DNA from: Cepaea nemoralis | Taxonomy: Eukaryota; Mollusca; Gastropoda; Stylommatophora; Helicidae | NCBI GenBank assembly: GCA_014155875.1 | Contig: JACEFZ010024485.1 | Span: 222,501-286,500 of the forward strand | DNA: 64,000 bases | Direction of reading: 5' to 3' | In this document: positions 21,946-31,999 of the stretch, piece by piece | Layout: each line of letters opens with the position of its first letter | Numbering within the stretch: position 1 is the first letter of the stretch | The notes under the pieces: model-generated | Told to the model about the DNA's origin: nothing | What the model saw: only the letters and a program-made list of their open reading frames with translations | Databases searched by the model: none | Program-made: the position numbers and the translations under genes

Positions 21946-22043
21946 CTTTGATTTCTTTTCTCAACTTCTATTAGTGCCGATCAATACCCGCAAATGTACT
22001 TCTCGTGCTATTTAATTGACATCAATAGCTCCCTAGCAATTAG

Positions 22044-22989
22044 TAGGGTCGATCAATAAGTAATGCCTCCTATTTTTTATCTATGTAAATAATTCATCAG
22101 TGTGCAATTTATTAATTTAGCGGGATCCCCCCTACACTCTTCTTCACTGTGTATCGCTACCAACCTGTTTCAGTCACAGGTTGCGCAACAGTAACGGTTT
22201 AAAAGTGGCCACCAAAAATGTTCGGTTCAAGTATCGTAATGTCATAGAATTCCTCAATGTTGAAGGCGAGACCCCGATTCGCATCCACGAATGTTTCAGT
22301 ATTGTTTATAGAGATTCAACAGTGATTTTACCACTGTCCGAAGTTGGATATGTCGTTGTGACGAAGTTGAAGTAGGTTAGTCCTCATTGGCTGACGCAAG
22401 GCGGACTGTCCGTCCGTTAACTGCATTGACTCCACAAAACATTCATCGAGTTGACGACATAATTCGTGGTGACCGTCAGGTAACACTGGATGAACTGTGT
22501 TCCATGTTGTCCATTAGTAAAGGCAGTGCCCAGACCATCATTAAAGACCTGGGTTATTCAAAGGTTTGTGCGAGGTGGCATCAAATCGATGAATGTTGTG
22601 TGGAGTCAATGCGGTTAACGAACGGCCAGTCCGCTTTGTGTCAGCCAGTGAGAACTGACCTCTTACTTCAACTTCGAACACTACGACGTACCCAACGTCG
22701 GACAGTGCAAACTCCACTGTTGAATCTCTATAAACAATTTGAAACGTTCGTGGATGCGAATCGGGGTCTCGCCTTCAGCATTGAGAAATTCTATAACATT
22801 GCTTTGCTTCAACCAAACTTTTTTGATGGCCATTTTTAAACCGTTACTGTTACGCAACCTTTGACTGAAACAGGTTGGTAATTTGCTGAAGAGTGTTTGA
22901 TGAACCACAATAAATTAATAAATTGCACACCGATAAAGTATTTACATTGATAAAATTTAGGAGGCATTACTTATTGACTGCCAATCGTA
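22044..22989. mobile_element. Fold-back mariner element (~946 bp)
   Basis: TIRs contain 'tcaataagtaatgcctcc' with TA at both outer ends (22044-22045 and 22988-22989). The inverted similarity goes far beyond a normal ~30-bp TIR: about 22044-22395 and 22640-22989 are inverted copies, and both encode the start of a mariner transposase. The ~250-bp centre encodes the next transposase part only once. The DDE catalytic domain is absent, so it is non-autonomous. Confidence 0.88.
22181..22600 (+). pseudogene. Mariner transposase N-terminal remnant
   Basis: 22181-22372 encodes a diverged first helix-turn-helix segment (NVIEFLNVEGETPIRIHECF), and 22387-22600 the second DNA-binding part (TPQNIHRVDDIIRGDRQVTL, ISKGSAQTIIKDLG), which resembles SETMAR/mariner-type transposases. 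A stop separates the two frames. A second copy of the first segment is encoded in inverse orientation at 22908-22681 (NVIEFLNAEGETPIRIHERF). No DD34D catalytic core is present. Confidence 0.8.
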
Positions 22990-23194
22990 TAATCTCCATC
23001 GATACTATTGGGACTTTTCGCTGGTTGTTGAAGATGAAGACGGAACGCATATAAAAATGTCCTGAGTGTTGTGATGTCGGTTCTTGACTCTACTCAGCTT
23101 ATAAACTACATACCTTATTAACTCCGTGAATGTGTATTTATCACCACGCTACTGAACGTTTTGAGCAATAAGTCATTGTCCTTGAAAGTTTGAA

Positions 23195-23335
23195 CAAAAA
23201 GAGTTTTTGAATGTTACATAGAACTAATTTTAGCATACGGCTGCGAATCCTGGACAATTAGTAAACAGGCGAAAGAATCCAAAGAAACCTTGGAGATGTG
23301 GTTTTATAGAAGAATGCTGAAAATTAATTGGACAA
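23195..23335 (+). pseudogene. Small RTE LINE fragment
   Basis: The plus strand encodes LAYGCESWTISKQ, ETLEMWFYRRMLKINW, the post-RT segment shared with the LINEs at 1478 and 14709. Nothing of the RT core is left. Confidence 0.7.
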
Positions 23336-23597
23336 CCTGTAGTATACATCTCGCAAACCACCACATCGCTGTTTGAATTTCCCCGCACTACCCTCCAGTT
23401 AACAACAGCGCCAACAACCACCACCAGTACAAGTAAATTCAAATTTAAAATTAAAGGAATTTGCGCCTACAATTTATAAAGAAAGAACAAATTTTCATCA
23501 TCAGAATTTAAAAAAAAAAAAAGCGCTATTTTGGAACGGAACGTCGATATTCTAAATATAGCAGAAATAGAGCTCAGCCAGTGGACATAACCCGGCA

Positions 23598-23605
23598 TGA
23601 CGTCA
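23598..23605. promoter_or_regulatory. Perfect CRE palindrome TGACGTCA, weak candidate promoter
   Basis: A consensus CREB/ATF site lies 315 bp upstream of a good splice-donor-like string AAG|GTAAGC (23918-23926). The tract between is locally less AT-rich than its surroundings. A non-coding first exon is possible, but no coding exon was identified, and an 8-mer of this kind occurs by chance about once per 65 kb. Confidence 0.2.
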
Positions 23606-23920
23606 GAGCCAGGTCGGATGATGGCAACAGTGCAAGAACAACCGAGAGAGTTTGAAAAAGGCGTAACGACATAAAAAAAGTTCAGCGTGTGTGGTAAAAA
23701 TTAACCTCTGGAAGATGATCTAAAGGAGATGATGCACTGGAACTGATAGTCTGGTGTCTTCTGCTCAACTATCCCTCTGTATTCTGGAAAACTCCGTAGG
23801 AAGAAGCAAGGGAGAAATGACAGCCTACAAATCAGCCAGTGAGCTAGAAAAGCAAACCCTAGCCTGGAGCCTGAAACCTGACGACGCTAAGCTTTAAGAG
23901 GAAATGCAACCATGTTGAAG

Positions 23921-24884
23921 GTAAGCACACTGTAAGATTAAGTTAGTTTATGCCCAGAAGTCCTTTCACAGAAAGTGGTAAGTTGGTGTACTGTAAAACT
24001 GTAGTAGTCTTTAAGAAATTATTTCAGGAGAGACTAAGCGCTGTATTCAGATGTCGTAGTTTGTAGATGGTATGTGCAATAGGCTAACCCACAGTGAGGG
24101 GTTTTCTAGTTATGCAGCTTCTATGTACGAATAAACAATATGCATAGGTGTACATTTTACATCGTAAGCAGTTAAGCTAATTCAGTATTAATTCAGGAGT
24201 TATTGATTAACTTTAGAAATTAGGTGGATAGAATTCATAGTTCAGTAGCAAGTAACTATCTTAATTGTGCATTCACTACTGAGGGGGAATTAGTATAATT
24301 CGTCCTGGAAACAGAACATGAGCACATTCAATGTTAAATGATTCCGTATGTGTTATCATAAAATCCTGGGTGTTCTATCTAAGCATTCATGGGTGATTCA
24401 ATTGTGACTGCATCGGTGTTCAATGTATGAATTTATCTTTTAACTTATTAATTGGGAGTCACATAATTATGCATATTCATCATCCATGCAAGCATTTTTT
24501 TTTTCCAGTGAATGAATGTATATTAGATGAGGAGAAGTGACGTACAGAGGAAAAATTATAATCAATCAATCAATCACCTGATAGTAGGCAATTTGATGCA
24601 TACTGACATTTCTATCAGAGGAGAAGATGATAGTGGTAAACAAGCACTAATTGATAATTTAGTGTGCCTCTGGATCATGGATTGATTGGCACTTGACTCC
24701 CGGTCACGAACATGGAGGATAGGCAGTGAAACGGTTAAGGCCTCAGGAGTGTTTATGATCGTGGTCACGGTTTGCATTCGCATTTTTCTCATGCTGGACT
24801 GATAGTTTATGATTCCGTCATCCTGCTATTGAGTTGAGTGCGTGGCGCGACGCTGTTAGCTGTGACGTTTGTGTGCAATACTTT
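23921..24884. other. No recognisable feature (0.96 kb)
   Basis: AT-rich, no repeats of note and no coding resemblance. A short (AATC) run lies near 24560. Confidence 0.45.
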
Positions 24885-25575
24885 TAAATCTGCCCGAGTT
24901 TGTGGCGAGTGAAATGCATGTTCAGAGCAATGGCGGCTGGTTATGTCCCAGAATTGACCGGTTTTTGTGCCTCATGCAGAAATGTGTGGTTGCTGGTCTT
25001 CTGGTTGACTGCCGCTTTCTTTGGCGATAAACGGTTTCGTGGAGGACTGTTGTTTTTGGCATTCTGGAGACGGCATTATGTATAGTGAAATGTTTTTTTA
25101 CATCTGTCCGATGTGTTGTGGCGTGAACTGCATGCTCGGAAAATGGCGTAGCTGGCTAGAAAACATCTAGAAACGGAACAATAACATCTAGAAATATCTG
25201 CATGCATGACGGCTGGTTGCGGCTAACATCTGGTTGGGATAGTGACTGTCGATTCCATCAAGGATGAACTGCATGTTTCGTAGAGGACTTTTGTGTTGGC
25301 ATTCTGGCGACGGCATTATGTACAGTGAAAGATGTTACATCTGTCCGAGGTTGTTTTGTTACGTGGACTGCATTTCGGAGATAAAATGACGTGGCTGGCT
25401 AGAAAATATCTAGAAACGGAACACCAACATCTAGAAACATCGAGACTTTGTAGGTGATCATCTGGTTGGGAAAGTGACTGCCACTTTCATCAAGGATGAA
25501 TGTTGCGTGGAGGACTTTTTGGTGACATTCTGGTGGCGGCATTATGCACAGTGTGCCTGAGTGGATTGTTGTTTG
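24885..25575. repeat. Tandem triplication of a ~235-bp unit
   Basis: 'gaggactgttgtttttggca' + 'ttctggagacggcattatg' (about 25039) recurs diverged at about 25282 and 25513. Each is preceded by 'gactgccgctttc' or 'gactgtcgattcc' type sequence, and the first two are followed by 'catctgtccga', 'gctggctagaaaa.atctag' and 'aacatctagaaa'. Units differ by 10-20%. Origin unknown. Confidence 0.78.
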
Positions 25576-26360
25576 TCGAGACTCCTGTCTTTTCCACTTT
25601 TCACATGGGGCAGTGAGGAACATTTTATGTGATATTCACTGACACAGGAAAGGAGAATAATGGGGACGACCTGTTGCTGTGATGTTGGAACCGCGACTGG
25701 ACTGGACTGGACTTAGTGTGCCTCTACGTGTGGCGCCACACTTTATTCCATATCACTCATGCGACAAATACTTCTGGTTCTAGGTTCCTGAATTGTGCAA
25801 ATTTTGTCTTGATGTTATAATGATGATGAATCTTATGAATTATGAAGGTAAAGGCATATACATACATGGTATAGGTGAGAGATGATGTTCCTCCTTAAAG
25901 CATTTGATTTGGAGTAAAGCACCGGAATGTCCTGCAGGAGCTGGTGCCAGAATAGAATAATATTGTTTATAAGTTGGATATGCTTGCATTTGGTGAATGA
26001 ATTAAGACAATTAATGTGGGAGGCCTTTTCTTTTGAAGGGAAGGATAACTAGGGAAAACAATTATGTACAACGGGGAATGATGAACATGGTTATCAAATT
26101 CCGAATTGATCAACTTTGAAACTATATGTGACAGGCATGGGCGAAGATGACACTGCTTATCTAGTATCCTAAACCTTGAGAGCCATGTCGTGGGTATTGG
26201 ATGGAGAGAAGCCAGCTGTTAGGTTGATAACTTCTGGGGGACACTACGGCCTTCTTCCCCTATTGTTTATTTTTCCCTGGGGTCAAAATTCCCTTTATTT
26301 TCCTTTTTCCTTGGGGTTTTACCTTTCTTCTATTTCCAATGATCATATAGGTGCATGTAT
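25576..26360. other. No recognisable feature (0.8 kb)
   Basis: No repeat structure or coding signal I can identify, apart from a short 'actggactggactgg' run near 25695. Confidence 0.45.
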
Positions 26361-26372
26361 GGTACCAGTAGC

Positions 26373-26707
26373 TTGCTTGCTTGCTTGCGTTCGCTGACTG
26401 TGAACTCCAGCGTGAAGTCCTGTATGTCGGATGAAGACATCCTGTCGTCCAACATCAGTGTGATGTCATACCGGACTGAGGTTTGCGTGAGTATCCTTTG
26501 TCCCATGCCTGGCTTATTGGTGTGCAGACTGGTGGTTCCTCGCCGTGCAGGCAGATACTCTCCAACTTCGGAGGAATCAGCGATCCTACTGATGTTAGCC
26601 AGGACCCCGAAAGGACCTATTGCCCAGGACGCGCGACTAGGACGTGTCAGTAGGTCTTGGTCAATATAGAACCTGGCCCTGGTGCCTTGGAAACACCTCT
26701 GCGTCCC
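26373..26707 (-). mobile_element. REP-F retroposon, copy 1
   Basis: About 335 bp that match 30262-30611 at high identity. The left end is a (GCTT)n run, i.e. an (AAGC)n tail if the element is read on the minus strand, and the other end is GGGACGCAGAGGTG. Flanks GGTACCAGTAGC (26361-26372) and GGTAAGAGTAGC (26708-26719) match at 10 of 12 bases, consistent with a decayed target-site duplication. No tRNA, 7SL or 5S head was recognised. Both strands contain conserved open stretches, e.g. minus SSSDIQDFTLEFTVSERK, so it could be the 3' end of an unrecognised LINE. Confidence 0.78.
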
Positions 26708-26719
26708 GGTAAGAGTAGC

Positions 26720-27236
26720 TGTATGTTTTGATACTGGAATTTCAGGTAGTGGTTAAATCCATCCAGAACCAGATATGATTCTTGATGGGAGCTCCTCGCT
26801 GGAGAGATGACGAATCCTATTTTGGAAGAACTTACTGGTGAGAGTTCCATCCTACCACATAAAGCAGGTAACCCAGTATCACTATGAATCAAGCAGGGGA
26901 CTTTTAGCCTGTACCTGTGATTAGAGAGGCAACCTCGACGATCATCCTACCTGAACCAGAACAACAAACTTACTATGGACCCAATTTATTTAGTCTTACA
27001 GAACATTTGAACATTTAGGGTCCAAAAACCCAACATGGAGTGAGAGTATTGAGCTTAAGATAGAGAATTATAATTATTATTATAACCCAACAGATATATG
27101 GGTATGATTCAATCCACTGGGGAAATATGGGTTATGTTTAAATAAATAAAAAGGTGAATGTTTATTGCATTAATGAATACATACAATGCCTTTTGAAATG
27201 GGTGATTATTGTGTGATCAGAATGGCCAAAATCAAT
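26720..27236. other. No recognisable feature (0.5 kb)
   Basis: No family match. Locally AT-rich near 27060-27190. Confidence 0.4.
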
Positions 27237-27379
27237 CATCAGTTCAGTGGCGTGCAGAGGGGGGTGCAGGGAGTGCGACGGCCCGGGCATCCAGCCGGGA
27301 GGGGGGCATCCAGTTAGGGAGAGGGGGCAGCACAGTGCAGTCGGAGGGGAGGAGGAATTAATGAGGTAAAGAACAATTT

Positions 27380-27429
<50 letters not shown>

Positions 27430-28020
27430 AACTGGCAGAGTTATCTGTTCTTGAGTTAGAGAGCGCCAGTGTTAATCTCATTGACGACAGTGCAACCAAC
27501 AGTTGTGTGAGTGTGTAGGTAGGTTCACAAAAAGTTACAAAGTCAAAACGGCAGTGTTATGATTGTATTATGTTTCATAGGTTTAATTAGGTTAGCGTCG
27601 TCTGTTAGAATTTTTTCGGCAAGACGCAACAGTAAGTAATTTATTTGTCTATTCTTTAAGGATTTAATCAAACATTTGCAGACAACCATTAATATCAGCC
27701 GACGTTGGCTTGGCGGGCATACGCGTACCATTCGTCTTTATTTTAGATAAATCTTGTGTTCTTGCAACTATTTCGTTGCAAGTTACTAATAACCGGCCGC
27801 CAATAAATCGCCATTCAAGTATTTATGTTTACAGTACATCGCGAAGTAAGACATTAGTTCGCAAGTCGGCAATTAGCCGTAACACTCAAGACTCAAGTTG
27901 AACTTATCTATGTTAAATGATGTGTTTGTCTTCATACCGAGGTTTAGTCCCATTAATTGTGTAAAAAGAGTGGGTTTCTTTATTCATTTTTATTAATGGT
28001 TTTTATTCCCAATGTCACAG

Positions 28021-28303
28021 ATGAAGAAAGTTCAAGCGAGTGGTGCACAGAACAGGAAAAAAAGAGGGCAGATACGAAGAACAGTTCCGTCAAAGAGGGG
28101 CATTAGATACCTGGATAAATAGAAGTAAAGAACAAGGTGTTGAACATGAAGAAGTAAACGATGATCATCATGATCATGATGACGGTGCTGGCTCGGACTC
28201 GGAGGATTCATCTGCAGCTCAATCAGAACATAATACTGTCTCTCCTCCTGGGAGTCCTGAGTCTTCTCAGTCACATTGTCAGAATAGTGATTCAGTTATA
28301 TGA
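28021..28303 (+). pseudogene. hAT transposase N-terminal remnant
   Basis: Starting at ATG 28021, a frame encodes MKKVQASGAQNRKKKRG and, after a frameshift near 28065, YEEQFRQRGALDTWINR and a linker rich in H, D, E and S (DDHHDHDDGAGSDSEDSS). The 'SGAQNRKKK' start is typical of the N-terminus of hAT transposases of the ZMYM6/zinc-finger-MYM-like type. The central catalytic part is missing. Confidence 0.72.
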
Positions 28304-28329
28304 TGAAATAATTGACTTTGTGATGCTCT

Positions 28330-28640
28330 TTCAAGCTGGAGGTAATACAGTTCCGCCCGATCCTAAAGATGTTCTAGAGTCGTTACTACAGTTTGGAAGG
28401 GATGTGTTTCCGGCTATGTGCGTTGCATATAGACTACTACTGAGCATAGCATTTTCAGTCAGCAAGTTGTGAAAAGTCATTTTCAAAATATGAAATTAAT
28501 AAAAACACACCCCAGGTCTTCTATGTCACAAGAAAACTAACCTTGCTTTAATCAGTATTGAACAAGAATTCATCACCAGGGATGTAAAAAGTGAAGTAGT
28601 TCAAGTGTTTTGTGACAGGAGATCCAATATAGGGGATCGA
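28330..28640 (+). pseudogene. hAT transposase C-terminal (dimerisation) remnant
   Basis: In two or three frames this encodes FPAMCVAYRLLLSIAFSVS, CEKSFSKYE / KLIKTHL-like, SMSQEKLTNLALISIEQEF and ITRDVKSEVVQVFCDRR. This is the hATC dimerisation region (LL..P.S.A..ERSFS.L.LIK...RS.M...RL..L) with frameshifts near 28470 and 28535. It lies right downstream of the N-terminal remnant, so the element lost its middle. Confidence 0.75.
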
Positions 28641-29008
28641 ACTTAATAAATGTGGGTATGTGGCTGACCGCTGAGACTGAGGTGCTGACATATTACATAT
28701 ATATTTAATTTGAATAAAGTTTTTATGTCATGTTTTCCATACAGGCTATACTATGATTAGTACTAGTAGCCTAACTTCCTAAGCATAAAATACAGAGTCT
28801 ACAATTCGGTTTCCAATCGTCAAAATAGGCTAAAAGTACCATACGGCAATGTGCAACTCTCAAAAATTTCCTGAGGGAAAGGGAGAGGGGGCAGCACGGT
28901 GCAGTGGGAGGGGAGGGGGAATGAATGAGGGAAAGAACAATTTAGGGGCATCCAATCAAGGGGTTGGCCCCGGGCATCAAAGAACCTCTGCACGCCACTG
29001 CCCCAGTT

Positions 29009-29374
29009 TGTTTGTTAATAAGTTTAATAAATATTTCATTTTCTCTTTCACTCTGAGTGTTCCATTAATTCTTTGACTGTTCATGTTATTGTCTGGTAAC
29101 TAGTAATTCGCCCTTAGAGATTAATTATTTATCGGAGAGCAGAGTGGCATGGTAACTCCGCAAGTTTATTATTATTCAAGGAAATCGGTTCCTTGTTGAC
29201 CGTGGGGACTTCCTTGGCTCTCCTAGACTCTATTGATAGCCTCAAGTAATTGAGCCATTGGAGGCTACTAAAATTATAGTGAGCCCGGATCACTTTGGGA
29301 AAGAGGAATTCTAGTTTTCCTCTGTCTCTTTGAGATTTCACAAGATATACGACACAGCCAAAGTGGGCAAACTG
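29009..29374. other. No recognisable feature
   Basis: No family match in the sequence between the hAT right end and the RTE fragment. Confidence 0.4.
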
Positions 29375-29686
29375 GACATTTTCAGGGAAGCTAAGTCGCA
29401 AAGACATCTTATCACTATCATCAGAAAAATGCAAGCATCGTTTGTTTTTTGTTTTTTTTTTAAAGGAGGGAGGGGGGCACATTATAAGAAGACAAAAACT
29501 GGAACATGTCCTGACAACCGGAAACATTTGCGGAAAAAGAGATAGAGGAAGGCAGCGGGAGAAGATTCATGATAGTCTTGCGTCATGGCACGGAATGGAG
29601 TCAACACACGAATTGTTCCATGACGTCGGAGATCGTAATTTGTGGAGAGATATGATCGCCCATGCAAGCCAGCAAGGTACTGGATG
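29375..29686 (+). pseudogene. RTE LINE C-terminal fragment
   Basis: Encodes IIRKMQASF, then (after frameshift) RRQKLEHVLTTGNICGKRDR, GRQREKIHDSLASWHG and RNLWRDMIAHASQQGTG, the end of an RTE ORF of the same family as 4470 and 14709. The stop is followed directly by an expanding ATG/GAT microsatellite, which probably grew from the LINE 3' tail. Confidence 0.8.
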
Positions 29687-29695
29687 ATGATGGTA

Positions 29696-29740
<45 letters not shown>

Positions 29741-29771
29741 CATGATCGATGATGATCGATGATATGCATGC

Positions 29772-29802
<31 letters not shown>
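29687..29802. repeat. (ATG)n microsatellite with internal palindromes
   Basis: Two GAT/ATG tracts flank 'gcatgatcgatgatgatcga' + 'tgatatgcatgcatgatg', which contains several ATCGAT- and GCATGC-type palindromes. Confidence 0.93.
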
Positions 29803-29809
29803 CTACACA

Positions 29810-30249
29810 TTGTTTTTCTAATATTAACAATATACATCGAAGACTGAGAGGGAAAACAAAATTAACCAAAGTATTTTCCTTCCTCTCTGGACATCCTAAT
29901 TTTATCGCTGGTGATTGTGTGTGTCCGTAGTTTCTAGGAGGGATATTTTAAATACTCGGGTATTGACGAGTATAACGATTTTATAATCGCCAGTGATGCG
30001 TTATACCGTCTATAACTCCAATCGAGCGCCGAGCTTTACCGTGCTAAGAAATCCTACAGGGCCCTATCTCGCTTCTGTTTTGTTCAATATTCCTTCTTGC
30101 AGCTGTTCGTTACTGACCACAGCTGGCGTTGCGTATTAAGTGGACGTTGGTATTTTGTGGTCCGGTAATGAGTGTCCATGCCATAGCTGACTTGCCTATT
30201 GTAACTCTTTTCTGACAGGCTTCTATTACTCTTTTGCTGTACTTGCAAG
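29810..30249. other. No recognisable feature
   Basis: No repeats or coding motifs identified between the ATG tract and REP-F copy 2. Confidence 0.4.
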
Positions 30250-30261
30250 GTGCGTTGAGAT

Positions 30262-30611
30262 TGCTTGCTTGCTTGCTTGCTTGCTAGCTTGCGTTCGCTG
30301 GCTGTGAACTCCAGCGTGAAGTCATGTATGTCGGATGAAGACATCCTGTTGCCCAACATCAGTGTGATGTCATACAGGACCTGAGGTTTGCGTGAGTATC
30401 CGTTGTCCCATGTCTGGCTTATTGGTGTGCAGACTGGTGGTTCCTCGCCGTGCAGGCAGACACTCTCCGACTTCGGAAGAATCAGCGATCCTACTACGTT
30501 AGCCAGGACCACGAAGGGACCTGTTGCCCAGGACGCACGACTAGGACTTGTTAGTAGGTCTTGGCCAGTATAGAACCTGGCCCTCGTGCCTTGGAAACAC
30601 CTCTGCGTCCC
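30262..30611 (-). mobile_element. REP-F retroposon, copy 2, with perfect 12-bp TSD
   Basis: Flanked by GTGCGTTGAGAT on both sides (30250-30261 and 30612-30623). As in copy 1, the tail is (AAGC)n on the minus strand and the 5' end is GGGACGCAGAGGTG. A minus-strand frame stays open across nearly the whole element (e.g. PVCTPISQTWDNGYSRKPQ, SSSDIHDFTLEFTASERK), but it differs in frame from copy 1 over part of the length. Confidence 0.88.
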
Positions 30612-30769
30612 GTGCGTTGAGATAAAAATAAAATCAGTGCTTCGCAAAACAGACATATATATCAATATTGATTATTAATAGTTGATTTATTACACACATG
30701 TATGGTAACTGTTATTGCTGCGGGATTCAAATAATCATTTCGGAAATGCAGTTCTTCATCTACGTCTTA

Positions 30770-30858
30770 TCCTTCCTTCCTTGCTTTTCTCCTTTTCTTC
30801 TTCTTTATTTTCGTCGTCGTCCACTTCCTCCTTTTTCTTCGTCTTCTTCTTCTTCTTC

Positions 30859-30914
<56 letters not shown>

Positions 30915-31201
30915 TTATTAATTAGTTTATTTATTTCCTTCCTTTTTTCCTTCCCCTATCCTTCTTCTTCTTCTTCTTTTTTGTCGTCGTTCTCTTACTC
31001 TCCCTTCGTCTCCTTCTCCATCTCCTCCACCTCCTTCTTTTTTTGCTGCCGCTGCTTCTTCTTCTTCTTCTTCTTCTTCTTCTTCTTCTTCTTCTTCTTC
31101 TTCTTCTTCTTCTTCTTCTTCTTTTTCTTCTTCTTCTGCTTCTGCTTCTTCTTCTGCTTCTGCTTCTTCTTCTCCTCCTTCTTCTTCTCCGTCTACTACT
31201 A

Positions 31202-31290
<89 letters not shown>

Positions 31291-31385
31291 TTAATTGATA
31301 TTCTTCCTCTTTATCTTTTTTCTTCTTCCTCCTCTTTGTCTTCTTCTTCTCCTCCTCCTCTTCCTCTTCATTCTTCTTTATCTTT
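30770..31385. repeat. Compound TTC / TTA / TAC trinucleotide tract
   Basis: Pyrimidine-rich sequence contains (TTA)n at 30857-30911, (TTC)n at 31055-31135 with TGC/TCC interruptions to 31190, and (TAC)n at 31195-31290. Long plus-strand frames of Leu, Phe, Ser, Tyr or Thr are artefacts. Confidence 0.95.
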
Positions 31386-31769
31386 GCTATCTTCTTTGCT
31401 TGAAATTAGCTTTATGTTTCTTGCTGGATTACACTGTTGTATGCAGATTCTCCGAGTATTTGATAAAACCATGAAATTTACCCGTCACAAACGCACTAAG
31501 TACTGTGTTGTTGAATGTGCTGTGAAGTCTACAGCGTTTGTTTGCTCTTGCATAATAATATAGAACACTCATAGAATAACAGTCTAGCAACTATTACGAA
31601 GAAATAAACTAGAAGAGACGACCTGGATTTTATTAATATCTTTGTCTTCTTTAGTGACACGAACACGACAACAAAGATATAATGAAAGCGTGATAGCAGA
31701 AACAACTGTACAAAATATGAGAAGAAATACCATCTTCGAATTTCAGTGCATGTTAAACAAGGTAAGGGT
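31386..31769. other. No recognisable feature
   Basis: No family match or repeat structure seen. Confidence 0.4.
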
Positions 31770-31998
31770 AGATATTGCCGGTGTGATATGAAGTGTTAGG
31801 CCCGCACATATTGTGTGCCCCGTCATATGAAGTGTGGTTAGCAGTTTTCTGTCTTGTTGTCTTTCCTTCCTATACTGGTGCCCAAAGAAGGGAACATTTC
31901 CTGGTACCCTTTTTTTCAGAAAAAAATAATCTTGTCTCATCTGTGGGTTCAACCAGAGCCACTGTCTTGACAGGATTACACCATGCCACCATAGCATG
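31770..31998 (-). repeat. SINE-B copy
   Basis: On the minus strand the head GCTATGGTGGCATGGTGTAA leads to the B box CTGGTTGAACCC (near 31946-31957), followed by 'aaaaagggtaccaggaaatg', the same 'ggtaccaggaaat' seen in the copy at 19945. Confidence 0.65.
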
Positions 31999-31999
31999 T

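Larger units (their letters stand above)
27245..29000 (+). mobile_element. hAT-type DNA transposon, internally deleted (1.76 kb)
   Basis: Perfect 16-bp TIRs CAGTGGCGTGCAGAGG / CCTCTGCACGCCACTG close the element. Flanks CATCAGTT and CCCCAGTT (8 bp, 6 matches) fit a decayed hAT target-site duplication. Remnants of a ZMYM6-like/KRAB-free hAT transposase lie inside (28021-28640). Subterminal segments at 27316-27376 and 28873-28945 are direct repeats of each other (agagggggcagcac.gtgcag). A (GT)n run sits at 27382-27427. Confidence 0.88.

Noticed and set aside
30081..30611. 193-codon minus-strand frame as a host gene
   Set aside because: Most of it is the REP-F retroposon including its (AAGC)n tail (ASKQASKQ); the rest is flanking sequence.
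26361..30623. The two REP-F copies as long terminal repeats of one LTR retrotransposon
   Set aside because: Each copy has its own target-site duplication. No TG...CA ends, primer-binding site or pol gene lie between them, and the interval contains a complete hAT element.
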